From: Bacillota bacterium | GTDB taxonomy: Bacteria > Bacillota > UBA4882 > UBA8346 | Assembly: GCA_023392595.1 (NCBI GenBank) | Contig: JAEVYU010000079.1 | Location: forward strand, 1-64,000 | DNA length: 64,000 nt | Direction: 5' to 3' | Shown: piece after piece, positions 56,579 to 64,000 of the stretch | How positions within the stretch are numbered: the stretch's first letter is position 1 | Layout of the letters: the number at the start of each line of letters is the position of its first letter | Notes under the pieces: generated by a model | What the model saw: only the letters and a program-made list of their open reading frames with translations | Told to the model about the DNA's origin: nothing | Databases searched by the model: none | Translations under genes and position numbers: made by a program

Positions 56579-57381
56579 TCCGTCAGTTGGTCATACCCGA
56601 TGGCCTTCCCAAATTTCGTATTGGCCAAAGCTCCCATCGCCCGTGCCAGACCCATGGCTGCGACCAACATGACCACCAGTTCCAATACACCAAACAAAAA
56701 TTCTTTAATCGCCTCAGCGCATAAATCGGCGCTTTTCTCTAGTTTTTTGTGTTCACCGCTCGCTTCCCAGACATTTATCACATATTTCCCAAATGCTATC
56801 CCGATAGAACCCAAGAGTGAAGCGCCATGAACAATTAAAATCCCCAATCCGATCCATTTTAACAAAAACAAGCCGATTTCAAAGCCAATTTTAGCTCCTA
56901 ACGCCGCTCCGGGCACGGCGCCCACTCCACCCGCCAGGAAACCAACCAATGCCCCAATTAATGCACCCAGACCGCTGGTAATACCGAGAAGCAAGCCCGC
57001 AGCCACCATCCCGATGGCAAAATTGATCAATGCGGCTTTAATTGTTTCCAGTATACCATTACTCAGCTTTTGTGGTAATAGGTTTGCCACAAACTGATTG
57101 GCATAGTTAAAATCATCCAGCTTTTGCCGGAAAAAGCCGATGGTATTTACAATTTTCCCCCTGGCAGGTATGGGGCCATCCTTTACTTTTTGAACAACGC
57201 TGTTTTCTTTGCCGGAGGCCTGCCCTTTGACCTCAGTTTCCGAAGTACCGCCTTTTTTCTCCCGCTCTTTCTCAAACTGGGTATAGGGCGGCAAGCAGTC
57301 AGAGGTTTGCTTTTTGGATTGGATTAATGTGTTAACCGAGACATGGCCCGGATCTTTGATTTGGTCTTTGGCATAATTCAT
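56545..57381 (-). CDS. eCIS cargo N-terminal part with hydrophobic region; lost its TNT domain in frame
   Basis: 278 aa from the ATG of MNYAKDQIKD. The tag HVSVNTLIQSKK (~13-24) is followed by a charged linker (~35-70). A helical/hydrophobic region (~105-255) with LINFAIGMVAAGLLLGITSG, LGALIGALVGFLAGGVGAVP and KIGFEIGLFLLKWIGLGIL follows, like membrane-interacting regions of polymorphic toxins. No DUF4157 is seen. It ends WAGRRHQQSR where the TNT frame begins, implying a frameshift. It shares its upstream leader with the DNase cargo. Confidence 0.7.
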   Translation of the reverse strand: MNYAKDQIKDPGHVSVNTLIQSKKQTSDCLPPYTQFEKEREKKGGTSETEVKGQASGKENSVVQKVKDGPIPARGKIVNTIGFFRQKLDDFNYANQFVANLLPQKLSNGILETIKAALINFAIGMVAAGLLLGITSGLGALIGALVGFLAGGVGAVPGAALGAKIGFEIGLFLLKWIGLGILIVHGASLLGSIGIAFGKYVINVWEASGEHKKLEKSADLCAEAIKEFLFGVLELVVMLVAAMGLARAMGALANTKFGKAIGYDQLTEWAGRRHQQSR

Positions 57382-57439
57382 GGACTTCCCACTTCCCTCT
57401 TCCCTCAAAAAATCAAAATATCATTCAAATTGAAAAAAC

Positions 57440-57468
57440 AAAAAGAGCGACGCACGTCCGCTCTTTTT
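57440..57468 (-). terminator. Terminator upstream of the TNT cargo gene
   Basis: AAAAAGAGCGGACGTGCGTCGCTCTTTTT on the minus strand. It lies between the 21-bp array and the cargo leader. A near-copy is at 54714. Confidence 0.8.
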
Positions 57469-57486
57469 GATGACAATTTTATTTTA

Positions 57487-57745
57487 ATTCTCCGGGGAAT
57501 GGTTTTTATTTTCCCGAGTATATCCCATACTCTCCGGAGAGTGATTGTTATTCTCCCGAGAATGATTTTCATTCTCTCGAGTATATCCCATACTCTCCGG
57601 AGAGTAATTGTTATTCTCCCGAGAATGATTTTCATTCTCTCGAGTATATCCGATACTCTCCGGAGAGTGATTGTTATTCTCCGGAGAATGGTTTTCATTC
57701 TCCCGAGTATATCCGAAACCCTCCGAAGAATGATGCTCATCCTCC
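57487..57745. repeat. 21-bp palindromic tandem array, locus 2
   Basis: About 12 units of 21 bp with cores such as ATTCTCCGGAGAAT, ATTCTCCCGAGAAT and ACTCTCCGGAGAGT in a 63-bp higher-order pattern. It is the same family as 10303-10588. It begins at the very end of the PAAR gene. On the minus strand the units read as hydrophilic heptads (ENNNHSP, ESMGYTR) without a start signal. Confidence 0.9.
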
Positions 57746-58135
57746 AACCATAACCGTCCCGACAGCGACCACTTTCCCAATGGGAAGATCCGAAGGGTCA
57801 TTGCAGGTCATTGCCATATCACCGTTCCGGGCCGCCATCTTCCCGTTAATCTTTACCGTGGCGCTGCCCATTTTAATGGTGGCCTTGTTGAACGGCGCCT
57901 TTTGGAAGGGTCCGCCCTGGGGAATATGGGGCGGCAGATTAGAGGCTGTGGAGTCCACTGTAGCCGCAGGCATTCCCATGATTTTTACATTTGAACTGAG
58001 GCCGCCGTTGATCATCCCCGTAAACGGGTTCGGCAATGGGGTTGGGATCGGAGAACCCGGCGGCGCCGGGATCATCACAATATGCGTATCCGTAGCGATG
58101 ATTTGATCTCCTTGTTTAGCTGCTGGTAGTCCCAA
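57737..58135 (-). CDS. PAAR-like spike tip protein
   Basis: 132 aa, RBS AAGGAGG. GLPAAKQGDQIIATDTHIV (~2-20), PLPNPFTGMINGGLSSNVKI, ATIKMGSATVKINGKMAARN, GDMAMTC and a C-terminal GKVVAVGTVMVGG repeat-like strand pattern mark a PAAR-type cone that sharpens the injection spike. It lies between the unknown 518-aa gene and the array. In eCIS it corresponds to Afp10. Confidence 0.85.
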   Translation of the reverse strand: MGLPAAKQGDQIIATDTHIVMIPAPPGSPIPTPLPNPFTGMINGGLSSNVKIMGMPAATVDSTASNLPPHIPQGGPFQKAPFNKATIKMGSATVKINGKMAARNGDMAMTCNDPSDLPIGKVVAVGTVMVGG

Positions 58136-58147
58136 GTTTATTCCTCC

Positions 58148-59704
58148 TTAATCAACACTTCCATAGATATGGCTCCAGGTATCACTGGTATATGTTTTCT
58201 GGCCCGCGACGGTCTGGTAGACAAACCAAAATACCACCCTGTCCCCCTCTCCCAGGTGAGGATAACCAAACCGCGTCACAATTTTCTCCATGCTGTAAAT
58301 ATTGCCGATTTTATTCATACGCATCGATTTTTGCGATATTTTATCCACGACAGTATAATATAAATCGACATATGTCATATCAATTTTGCTGATAAACTGA
58401 ATGGTCAAATCACAATTCTCTTCAATAACATTGTAGCGATAATCAGCCGACTCGTAAGTTTCTTTGATCCCATACTGGCCGTTTTGATATACCAGATACA
58501 AAGTCATTTGAGCAAAGTCTTTACCCTCTTGGGTAAAATATTTCGTTGTAACTTCCCCCGCTTTGGGCAATGCGCCGATAAGCGCATCCGTGGACCTGGC
58601 CGGGCACTTGTAGGGATAGGTTCCATTCACCAATTGGCGGCACCAAAAATCGGAATTCAGTTCAATTCCATATTCCTGGTTACAGTATTTGTATTTGGAA
58701 CTTGAAGTCAAACGGCATTGGCCATCCCAATTTAAGCGATATAAATTGAAAGTCAACTCATCATTGGGCGCATCGATCAATTGGTCCGAAGTAAACGGCA
58801 CCGGATCCCAATAGCTATTGATCTCGGACTTTCTTGGCGTAAATGTGTAATTGTTCTGATCCGTCAAAATTTTAATATACGTGTAGGCGGGTGTTTTAAT
58901 CGGGATTATTTTGTATTGCCAATAACACAAATGGATACCGAAATTGAGGCAAAATTGTTTATCGTCCAGATATTGAAGGCCGCCCGCCCGTTGGATCACT
59001 TGATACTTCACAGGCACATCCGGGCCCACAAAAACTTCCACAATCGCTAAAGGAATCCGCCGGATAAAGGAAGCGTCCGCACAATAATAAGTGGTCGATT
59101 CGCCGTTATATTCGATGGTATATAGACCGTCGCCCAGTCTTGTAAGGTCCAGTTTATAGGTGCTTTTAAATTCATCGACCGTAAAGTCAAACCGAGTTGG
59201 GGCCACCGGGTTGTTCCGGCAATCAAAGACTTTAGGTTGCGCAACATGATCTCCAGCGGTTTTGGCGATTGTTCCCGAAAACAATTTAGGATGCAACTTG
59301 ACCCGTTCATTCTCTTTGACGCCGCAGTTATCCAACAGCAATCGGGTCCTTCGGGCATTTTCATTTAGATTATTGAAATAATAAACAAAATCTCCCGGCG
59401 TATCATAAGGTAAATCAGCATGATCAAAAAAAGTTTTATCGGTAGTAAAAATTACAAAAGACAACTTTTCCCCATCGGCAAATGGGTTTGCCAATTCCCC
59501 CAATCCTGTATCCGTATGTTGAATATACGGAGCAACAACCACGAATCCTCTGGTTTGCGGTTTAAAATAAAGACCATAACTGCTAAGGGTTTTACGGCAT
59601 TCATCGGTGGGCTCGGTTTGAAAATACCCCGTTGTCATGTCGGTCAGATGTTTATGCCCTAATTTCAAACTGAAAAGTTCTTTTAAATATTCCTGTTTCA
59701 TCAT
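58148..59704 (-). CDS. eCIS-associated protein of unknown function
   Basis: 518 aa, ATG after GGGAGATAGGA. It is soluble and cysteine-containing, with a run of beta-rich segments: GYFQTEPTDECRKTLSSYGL, VFDCRNNPVAPTRFDFTVDE, IHLCYWQYKIIPIKTPAYTY. A C-terminal immunoglobulin- or carbohydrate-binding-like domain (~430-518) has FGYPHLGEGDRVVFWFVYQT and YTSDTWSH. Position between the DUF4255 cap gene and PAAR suggests a structural or baseplate-linked part. I do not recognise the family. Confidence 0.6.
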   Translation of the reverse strand: MMKQEYLKELFSLKLGHKHLTDMTTGYFQTEPTDECRKTLSSYGLYFKPQTRGFVVVAPYIQHTDTGLGELANPFADGEKLSFVIFTTDKTFFDHADLPYDTPGDFVYYFNNLNENARRTRLLLDNCGVKENERVKLHPKLFSGTIAKTAGDHVAQPKVFDCRNNPVAPTRFDFTVDEFKSTYKLDLTRLGDGLYTIEYNGESTTYYCADASFIRRIPLAIVEVFVGPDVPVKYQVIQRAGGLQYLDDKQFCLNFGIHLCYWQYKIIPIKTPAYTYIKILTDQNNYTFTPRKSEINSYWDPVPFTSDQLIDAPNDELTFNLYRLNWDGQCRLTSSSKYKYCNQEYGIELNSDFWCRQLVNGTYPYKCPARSTDALIGALPKAGEVTTKYFTQEGKDFAQMTLYLVYQNGQYGIKETYESADYRYNVIEENCDLTIQFISKIDMTYVDLYYTVVDKISQKSMRMNKIGNIYSMEKIVTRFGYPHLGEGDRVVFWFVYQTVAGQKTYTSDTWSHIYGSVD

Positions 59705-59727
59705 TCCTATCTCCCAATTTCTTATTC

Positions 59728-60321
59728 TTAATCCTGCGCTTCTTGCAGATCGGAAATAGCGGTAATCACTTTGATGTTAGGCACTTCACTCATAACATCT
59801 TGTTCAAATACGACCAACATTCTTACCCGATAGACAATCGAAGGCAGATACCTTAAACCAATCATCGCCCAGATGTAATGCTGTTGCTCAAGGCCTAAAG
59901 TATTTAATTCGAAAATAAGCTTTGGCGCAGTGATACTTGCCATACCGGCGGTATTGGTTTGATCAAACACCGGTTTGGACTGTAAACATTCCAGCACATA
60001 AGCCAAGTGTTTCAAACTTTCGGAATAGTTGCCGAAATAAGCGGTGAACATAATTTGTAAATTGATCCATACCGGCGGACTAACGAACGAACACCTGCTC
60101 TCCGCCACACTCTTGGGGATTAACCCGGCGGATTTTAAGGTCCGTTCTTCCTCTATATTTAACAAGCTTAAGCCCACCGTGTCGTTGGGAATCGCTACTT
60201 GCCCGTTTTCATTCACAAAGGACGTCAACACAACCCGGCTGGAGTTGGTCGTATCATTCAACTTTTTTCCAATAAAATCATTGACTTCGCTTCGGATTAC
60301 TTCCATCACTTTTTCAATCAT
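59728..60321 (-). CDS. DUF4255 / Pvc16-like terminator (cap) protein
   Basis: 197 aa abutting the tape-measure gene. MEVIRSEVNDFIGKKLND, NDTVGLSLLNIEEERTLKS (~48-66), WINLQIMFTAYFGNYSESLK (~88-107) and MIGLRYLPSIVYRVRML (~160-176) match the Pvc16/DUF4255 family, which caps the sheath and tube of eCIS particles. Confidence 0.88.
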   Translation of the reverse strand: MIEKVMEVIRSEVNDFIGKKLNDTTNSSRVVLTSFVNENGQVAIPNDTVGLSLLNIEEERTLKSAGLIPKSVAESRCSFVSPPVWINLQIMFTAYFGNYSESLKHLAYVLECLQSKPVFDQTNTAGMASITAPKLIFELNTLGLEQQHYIWAMIGLRYLPSIVYRVRMLVVFEQDVMSEVPNIKVITAISDLQEAQD

Positions 60322-62325
60322 CTACATTCTCCATTCCACCATTACTAATTCCGCCATCCAGGGCAATTTCACCAAACCAATCCCCCACGGCAGGCGATCG
60401 ACCAAAACATCATAAGCCTTTTCGGCGATCTTCAATACTGGATGCCCGTCACGGTTAAAAATCATTCCTTCCCGCTGTAAAAACATTTTTTGAAAATTGG
60501 CGACCGATAGGTTCTTGAGGACGGCCCAGTTGCGAATCACCGCTTGCAAAAGTTTATCCCCTTCATTTCCTTCTGCTGGGGTTGGCGTTAAAAATGGATT
60601 CACCATTCCACGCGGTTCCATCCCGCACAGCAATTTAGGAAGGGCCATCTCATATTCTTGAAGTTTTTCACCCGTACCGACCAGATATTGAAGGAGAAAA
60701 GCCGCTCTTTCCTGTGCTTCTTCCGTAATAAACCGGTCATTATTTTTGAGCAAACCCAAGGTCTCAAAAAAATTGCTCAAATAGGGCCAGAGCAAGATAA
60801 GTCCGGCATTACCGATAAATAATTCCTCCGAGGCGGAAAAGGAATTCGAAGGGGGAAGCTCCTTCCGGTACCCCGCAATCTCCTTAAGCCTGTGCAATGA
60901 TTGGTCCAATTCAATCAAACTGTTTGCGGGCTCCCCTTCCGGCGCAAATTCTCTCCGGTCCAAAATTAAAGCCAGATCCGTCAGCAGTTTTTCAAGCTCC
61001 TTTTCAAACCCGGCTATTTTTGTTTTTAAATCCTTCTCCATGGCCGGTTTTAGCATCAAGGGACGGTTCCTATCGGCCTCCCCAGCCACTGAATGTAGCT
61101 TTTGGCCTAAATGCCGGACCGACTCCAAAACCCCAGCTATTTTTGTGCGAAGTAAACTTTCCTTTAACGTGGACGTTTCCGTTAAGTTCTGGGTCTGTGC
61201 CACCACTTGATGAAATTTCCGGGCGAATTGATGGATATTCTCCATTTGCCGCAGATAATACGCGCTTTCTTTTTCCTCTGCCATAACCAACCATAATAGC
61301 CCGGCCAGCCGGTTTTCCAGCGCAGCCGTATCGTTTTTTGAAGCGAGCGGGTCCGCTCCGGTTTCCAAGTGAATGTTTTTCGCGCTGTCCCGGGAACTCA
61401 CTGGTTCATCTCTTTGCTTGACTATCTCCCGGATATCTTTCATCAATAACTTTCCGCCTTTGATTGCGGTTCGGGAAAGGGAAGTATTTCCGACAATATA
61501 ACCGTAGAATGAGTCGCAATCCATCCCGAAAGTCACGGAAAGGCATTTTATTATCCCCTCCAATAATAATCTCCGGTTCAATGCCTGTCCTTGAAAGATT
61601 GCCGCCTGGGTAAGGACGGCGCTGAATATCTCGGATTTAAGCGTTGATGGATTGATTGATGCTGTCAAAGGGTAATCCGCCATTAGTTCTATCAATATTT
61701 GGGCCATTTCCAAAATCTCTTCATACGCATGCGGCATAAAGAGGGCTAAAATTTTCTTTATCGACGGGTCATTGGAATAATAAACCAACCGTTTTCTAAT
61801 CACTGAATGGTCCAAGACCCTGTCCATGAATTTTTTCAGCTTGGCCGGTTGCTGGGTAACGGTTTGTTCAATAAGCGCCGTAATCTCCCATGTTAATCCT
61901 TTTTCAGCCCACCACGGCAATTGCCCTTCGCTGATAAAATACTCCAATATTTCAAACTCTCTGGCTTCTTTGGTGATAATCAGCGGCCTCTCAACAGAAC
62001 CATCCCTTTCCCTTGTCCAAAACGGGACCTGGAACCCTGCATTGCCAATGATTTTCTCCAATTTTTCCGGAAAAAGGACCCCGAATTTTTTCTTAAACTC
62101 CCTTTCAAAATTCTTTTTTGAAATGACACCCAAATCGATTTCGAGTCGGTCAATTCGAATGATCCCATCCCCGCAGGCGATTTCATCGCAATAGGCATCC
62201 AGCTCAGGTAGGATTTCCCGTTTGAGAAATTCACCGGCTTTACTTTGCAATGCAAAAGAACCAACCGATGAATCCAACGTTAAATCTAAAATTTGCTTTT
62301 TTATGATATGGGTTTGATTTTTCAT
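60322..62325 (-). CDS. eCIS tape-measure-type protein (Afp14/CIS_TMP-like)
   Basis: 667 aa from an ATG with GAGGAA upstream. The N-terminus KNQTHIIKKQILDLTLDSSV, then ILPELDAYCDEI and RIDRLEIDLGVISKKNFERE, is characteristic of contractile-injection-system tape-measure proteins. The body is largely helical and the C-terminus contains LWPYLSNFFETLGLLKNNDR and MILNRDG...LPWGIGLVKLPWM-like elements. It precedes DUF4255 directly, the standard eCIS order. It sets tube length. Confidence 0.85.
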   Translation of the reverse strand: MKNQTHIIKKQILDLTLDSSVGSFALQSKAGEFLKREILPELDAYCDEIACGDGIIRIDRLEIDLGVISKKNFEREFKKKFGVLFPEKLEKIIGNAGFQVPFWTRERDGSVERPLIITKEAREFEILEYFISEGQLPWWAEKGLTWEITALIEQTVTQQPAKLKKFMDRVLDHSVIRKRLVYYSNDPSIKKILALFMPHAYEEILEMAQILIELMADYPLTASINPSTLKSEIFSAVLTQAAIFQGQALNRRLLLEGIIKCLSVTFGMDCDSFYGYIVGNTSLSRTAIKGGKLLMKDIREIVKQRDEPVSSRDSAKNIHLETGADPLASKNDTAALENRLAGLLWLVMAEEKESAYYLRQMENIHQFARKFHQVVAQTQNLTETSTLKESLLRTKIAGVLESVRHLGQKLHSVAGEADRNRPLMLKPAMEKDLKTKIAGFEKELEKLLTDLALILDRREFAPEGEPANSLIELDQSLHRLKEIAGYRKELPPSNSFSASEELFIGNAGLILLWPYLSNFFETLGLLKNNDRFITEEAQERAAFLLQYLVGTGEKLQEYEMALPKLLCGMEPRGMVNPFLTPTPAEGNEGDKLLQAVIRNWAVLKNLSVANFQKMFLQREGMIFNRDGHPVLKIAEKAYDVLVDRLPWGIGLVKLPWMAELVMVEWRM

Positions 62326-62378
62326 CCAACAGATTCCTCTGTTTCTTCTTTGATTCACTCAACCATCTTAAAAATAGG

Positions 62379-62426
62379 CAAAAAGAGTCCGGCGATACCG
62401 TTTAACGCGGTTCGCCGGTCTCTTTT
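62379..62426 (-). terminator. Terminator between the LamG protein and the tape-measure gene
   Basis: AAAAGAG-CCGGCGA...TCGCCGG-CTCTTTTTG long hairpin with T tract on the minus strand. Confidence 0.8.
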
Positions 62427-62450
62427 GTATCCGGCATGGTTGGCAACCGT

Positions 62451-64000
62451 TTACTGGGTTATTCCCCATTTTTTGATCAAGTAATTCTGAACTGCGGCTA
62501 GTTCCTCCTCAGTCAACACTTTATCCAAGACAATGATCTCAGCGATCTCTCCAGTCAAGTAATTACCTCCAGTGTTCACTGCCCCAATCGCAAATTGCTT
62601 TGAATCTTTCAGGCTCAGATTACGGGCTATTTTCTTCCCATCCGAGGCCACACCGTCCACATATATGCGGGTGAATCCGGTTTCTTTCATCCGGGTCAAA
62701 GCGCCGACATGGAAATGGCCGAAGGAAGCCGCTTGGCTGATTCGGTGATCCGCATCATCCGGCACGCCGATTCCGGCGGTAAATTGACCGTCCTTTCCGA
62801 CCAATATCCCAAAATCCCTCATATTGAGCTGTCCACGGGTTCCGGCGCAGTTGCCGTCGAACAAGCCCACTCCTTCCAACCAGTTTTCGGTTAGAACGAT
62901 GGTCAGGATAGCCCCTTCAACAACCGAGTTCAAAAAACCATCTGAACTCCCTTCATAAGCATTCTTTAACGCTTTTCCGGCGCCGGTAATATACCCTTCC
63001 GCCTCCAGGCCTTTCCAGATGTTTTCCGACAGCGCCCGGTCTACCCCACCGATACTGGTAAACGCATCTTCCAAAATCACTTTTTGGGACTGGAAATGAG
63101 CCCTTAAAATCCCGTCGATTCCCTTTTTAAACTCATCCTTGATAGGGCTGGTCACGCTTGCATCCAAAGCCAGCGCAAAATCGGAATTTCCCGGCAAAAA
63201 TGCCGGCAACACATTCCCATACTCATCAATATAACCGCTATCTTTAAAGTAGGTCCAAATCTTTACAGAATTTGAACTATCCACTCCGGCGATAACTATG
63301 AAAGCATCCTGGGAAACAGGCATATATTCGCTCGCTGCTTCATCATCGGCCTTATAAACAATGATGACGGAGAAATCATCCTGAACCGACGGTTTCAAAG
63401 TCATAAAGGTTTGTTTTTCCCGGTCAAAGTGGACTGTGCCAAGACCATGATAGGAATTTTCCTTATATTGGGGTTGATGGACGGGATCGTTTTGAACAGC
63501 GTAATTGCTGCTTCCATCAAGGTCAAACCACTGGGAAACCTTTCCTTCATCATCGCCGACAATCGTCCCCAATTTACTGGCATCCAAATGCAGTACCGGT
63601 TTGGCGATATTGTTGATTCCGGAAAGGTCGATCCGCCATTTCCGGGAGAAATAGCCCTCCAAGTTCTGGCGTTCACTATCGGCCAAAATCCGGTTAAACG
63701 CCAATACTTCGGCAATCATCCCATGATAGTAACCTTTACTGAACTTTTCACCGGTTTGCATCCGGATTGCTCCCAGAGTCAATTCTCCCAACTTTTTCAA
63801 AGAAACCGCCCTGTCATCAGTTTCGCTCGCTTTTAATAAGCCATCGAGGTATATCTGAACTTTTCCCTCCGCCTTATCCCGACTGATAACTGCAATATGA
63901 GGAAGATTCAAGGAAAGTTCCGATTCGGTTCGTTTAGCGCCCACTCTCGCTCCGAAAGTGTTGTTGCGGGTGATGACAATTCCAAAGTTATTATCGGTTC
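62451..64000 (-). CDS. LamG/concanavalin-domain eCIS fibre-like protein (5' end outside the window)
   Basis: At least 516 codons; the frame stays open through position 64000, so the start lies outside. A GTG at 63944 falls inside a domain and is not credible. It contains at least three LamG-type units with the signatures GYYHGMIAEVLAFNRILADS, HLDASKLGTIVGDDEGKVSQ, and the C-terminal LTGEIAEIIVLDKVLTEEEL ... VQNYLIKKWGITQ. A charged/helical insert (~230-340) interrupts them. Position before the tape-measure gene matches Afp13-type fibres, so it may bind target-cell glycans. Confidence 0.75.
   Translation of the reverse strand, partial: TDNNFGIVITRNNTFGARVGAKRTESELSLNLPHIAVISRDKAEGKVQIYLDGLLKASETDDRAVSLKKLGELTLGAIRMQTGEKFSKGYYHGMIAEVLAFNRILADSERQNLEGYFSRKWRIDLSGINNIAKPVLHLDASKLGTIVGDDEGKVSQWFDLDGSSNYAVQNDPVHQPQYKENSYHGLGTVHFDREKQTFMTLKPSVQDDFSVIIVYKADDEAASEYMPVSQDAFIVIAGVDSSNSVKIWTYFKDSGYIDEYGNVLPAFLPGNSDFALALDASVTSPIKDEFKKGIDGILRAHFQSQKVILEDAFTSIGGVDRALSENIWKGLEAEGYITGAGKALKNAYEGSSDGFLNSVVEGAILTIVLTENWLEGVGLFDGNCAGTRGQLNMRDFGILVGKDGQFTAGIGVPDDADHRISQAASFGHFHVGALTRMKETGFTRIYVDGVASDGKKIARNLSLKDSKQFAIGAVNTGGNYLTGEIAEIIVLDKVLTEEELAAVQNYLIKKWGITQ

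Noticed and set aside
57484..57801. 105-codon minus-strand frame of Asn/Glu/Ser heptads over array 2
   Set aside because: It starts inside the PAAR gene in another frame without an RBS. It is kept as a possibility in the finding on the array but not called a gene.

Overview
The window comes from a spore-forming member of the Bacillota. The evidence is a Spo0E-like protein, a Gram-positive-type LexA box (CGAAC-N4-GTTCG at 9520), strong AGGAGG ribosome binding sites, frequent TTG and GTG starts, and moderate GC content. No rRNA, tRNA, CRISPR array, integrase, terminase, portal or capsid gene was recognised. From about 13.6 kb rightward almost every gene lies on the minus strand and most are phage-tail related.

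Layout. 0-5.2 kb: a catalytically degraded S8 protease, three small glycine/cysteine-rich membrane peptides, a methyltransferase and an intact S8 protease, bracketed by two copies of a ~127-bp palindromic element. 5.2-10.3 kb: housekeeping or accessory genes, namely NlpC/P60, a tandem SpeD-like protein, a polysaccharide deacetylase, an MIF-like tautomerase and a LexA box. 10.3-15.7 kb: a 21-bp palindromic repeat array, a YkuD-like protein, two genes nested in different frames with spanin-like topology, an XRE regulator, a Spo0E-like protein, an amidase and a holin. 15.7-39.2 kb: a P2-like contractile tail without any head genes, read right to left: small neck protein, terminator-like protein, sheath, tube, chaperone with a -1 frameshift site, tape measure, LysM protein X, hub D, spike V, U, W/gp25, then three successive baseplate J / tail protein I / fibre cassettes.

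39.3-47.3 kb: a second headless tail module that looks non-contractile (terminator, tube, two overlapping chaperone frames, tape measure, hub, glycine-rich tip protein), bounded by ~120-bp direct repeats and accompanied by four copies of a conserved hairpin motif. 47.4-64 kb: a lytic transglycosylase, then the distal part of an extracellular contractile injection system (eCIS): AAA+ ATPase, DUF4255 cap/terminator, CIS tape-measure-type protein, PAAR tip and a LamG protein cut by the right edge. Interleaved are three putative cargo proteins and several immunity genes.

How it fits together. The layout resembles a locus encoding three tail-derived particles, two tailocin-like and one eCIS, with lysis genes next to the contractile cluster. 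The eCIS cargo genes share an N-terminal motif (VSVN[TA]LIQSKK), which may be a loading signal. One cargo ends in a NucA/NucB-type DNase followed by a ComJ-like putative immunity gene. Another ends in a TNT (NAD+ glycohydrolase) domain, apparently split by a frameshift, with two paralogous putative immunity genes. The third carries a DUF4157 domain and a phosphoribosyltransferase-like region. All assignments were made by eye from motifs; no searches were run.
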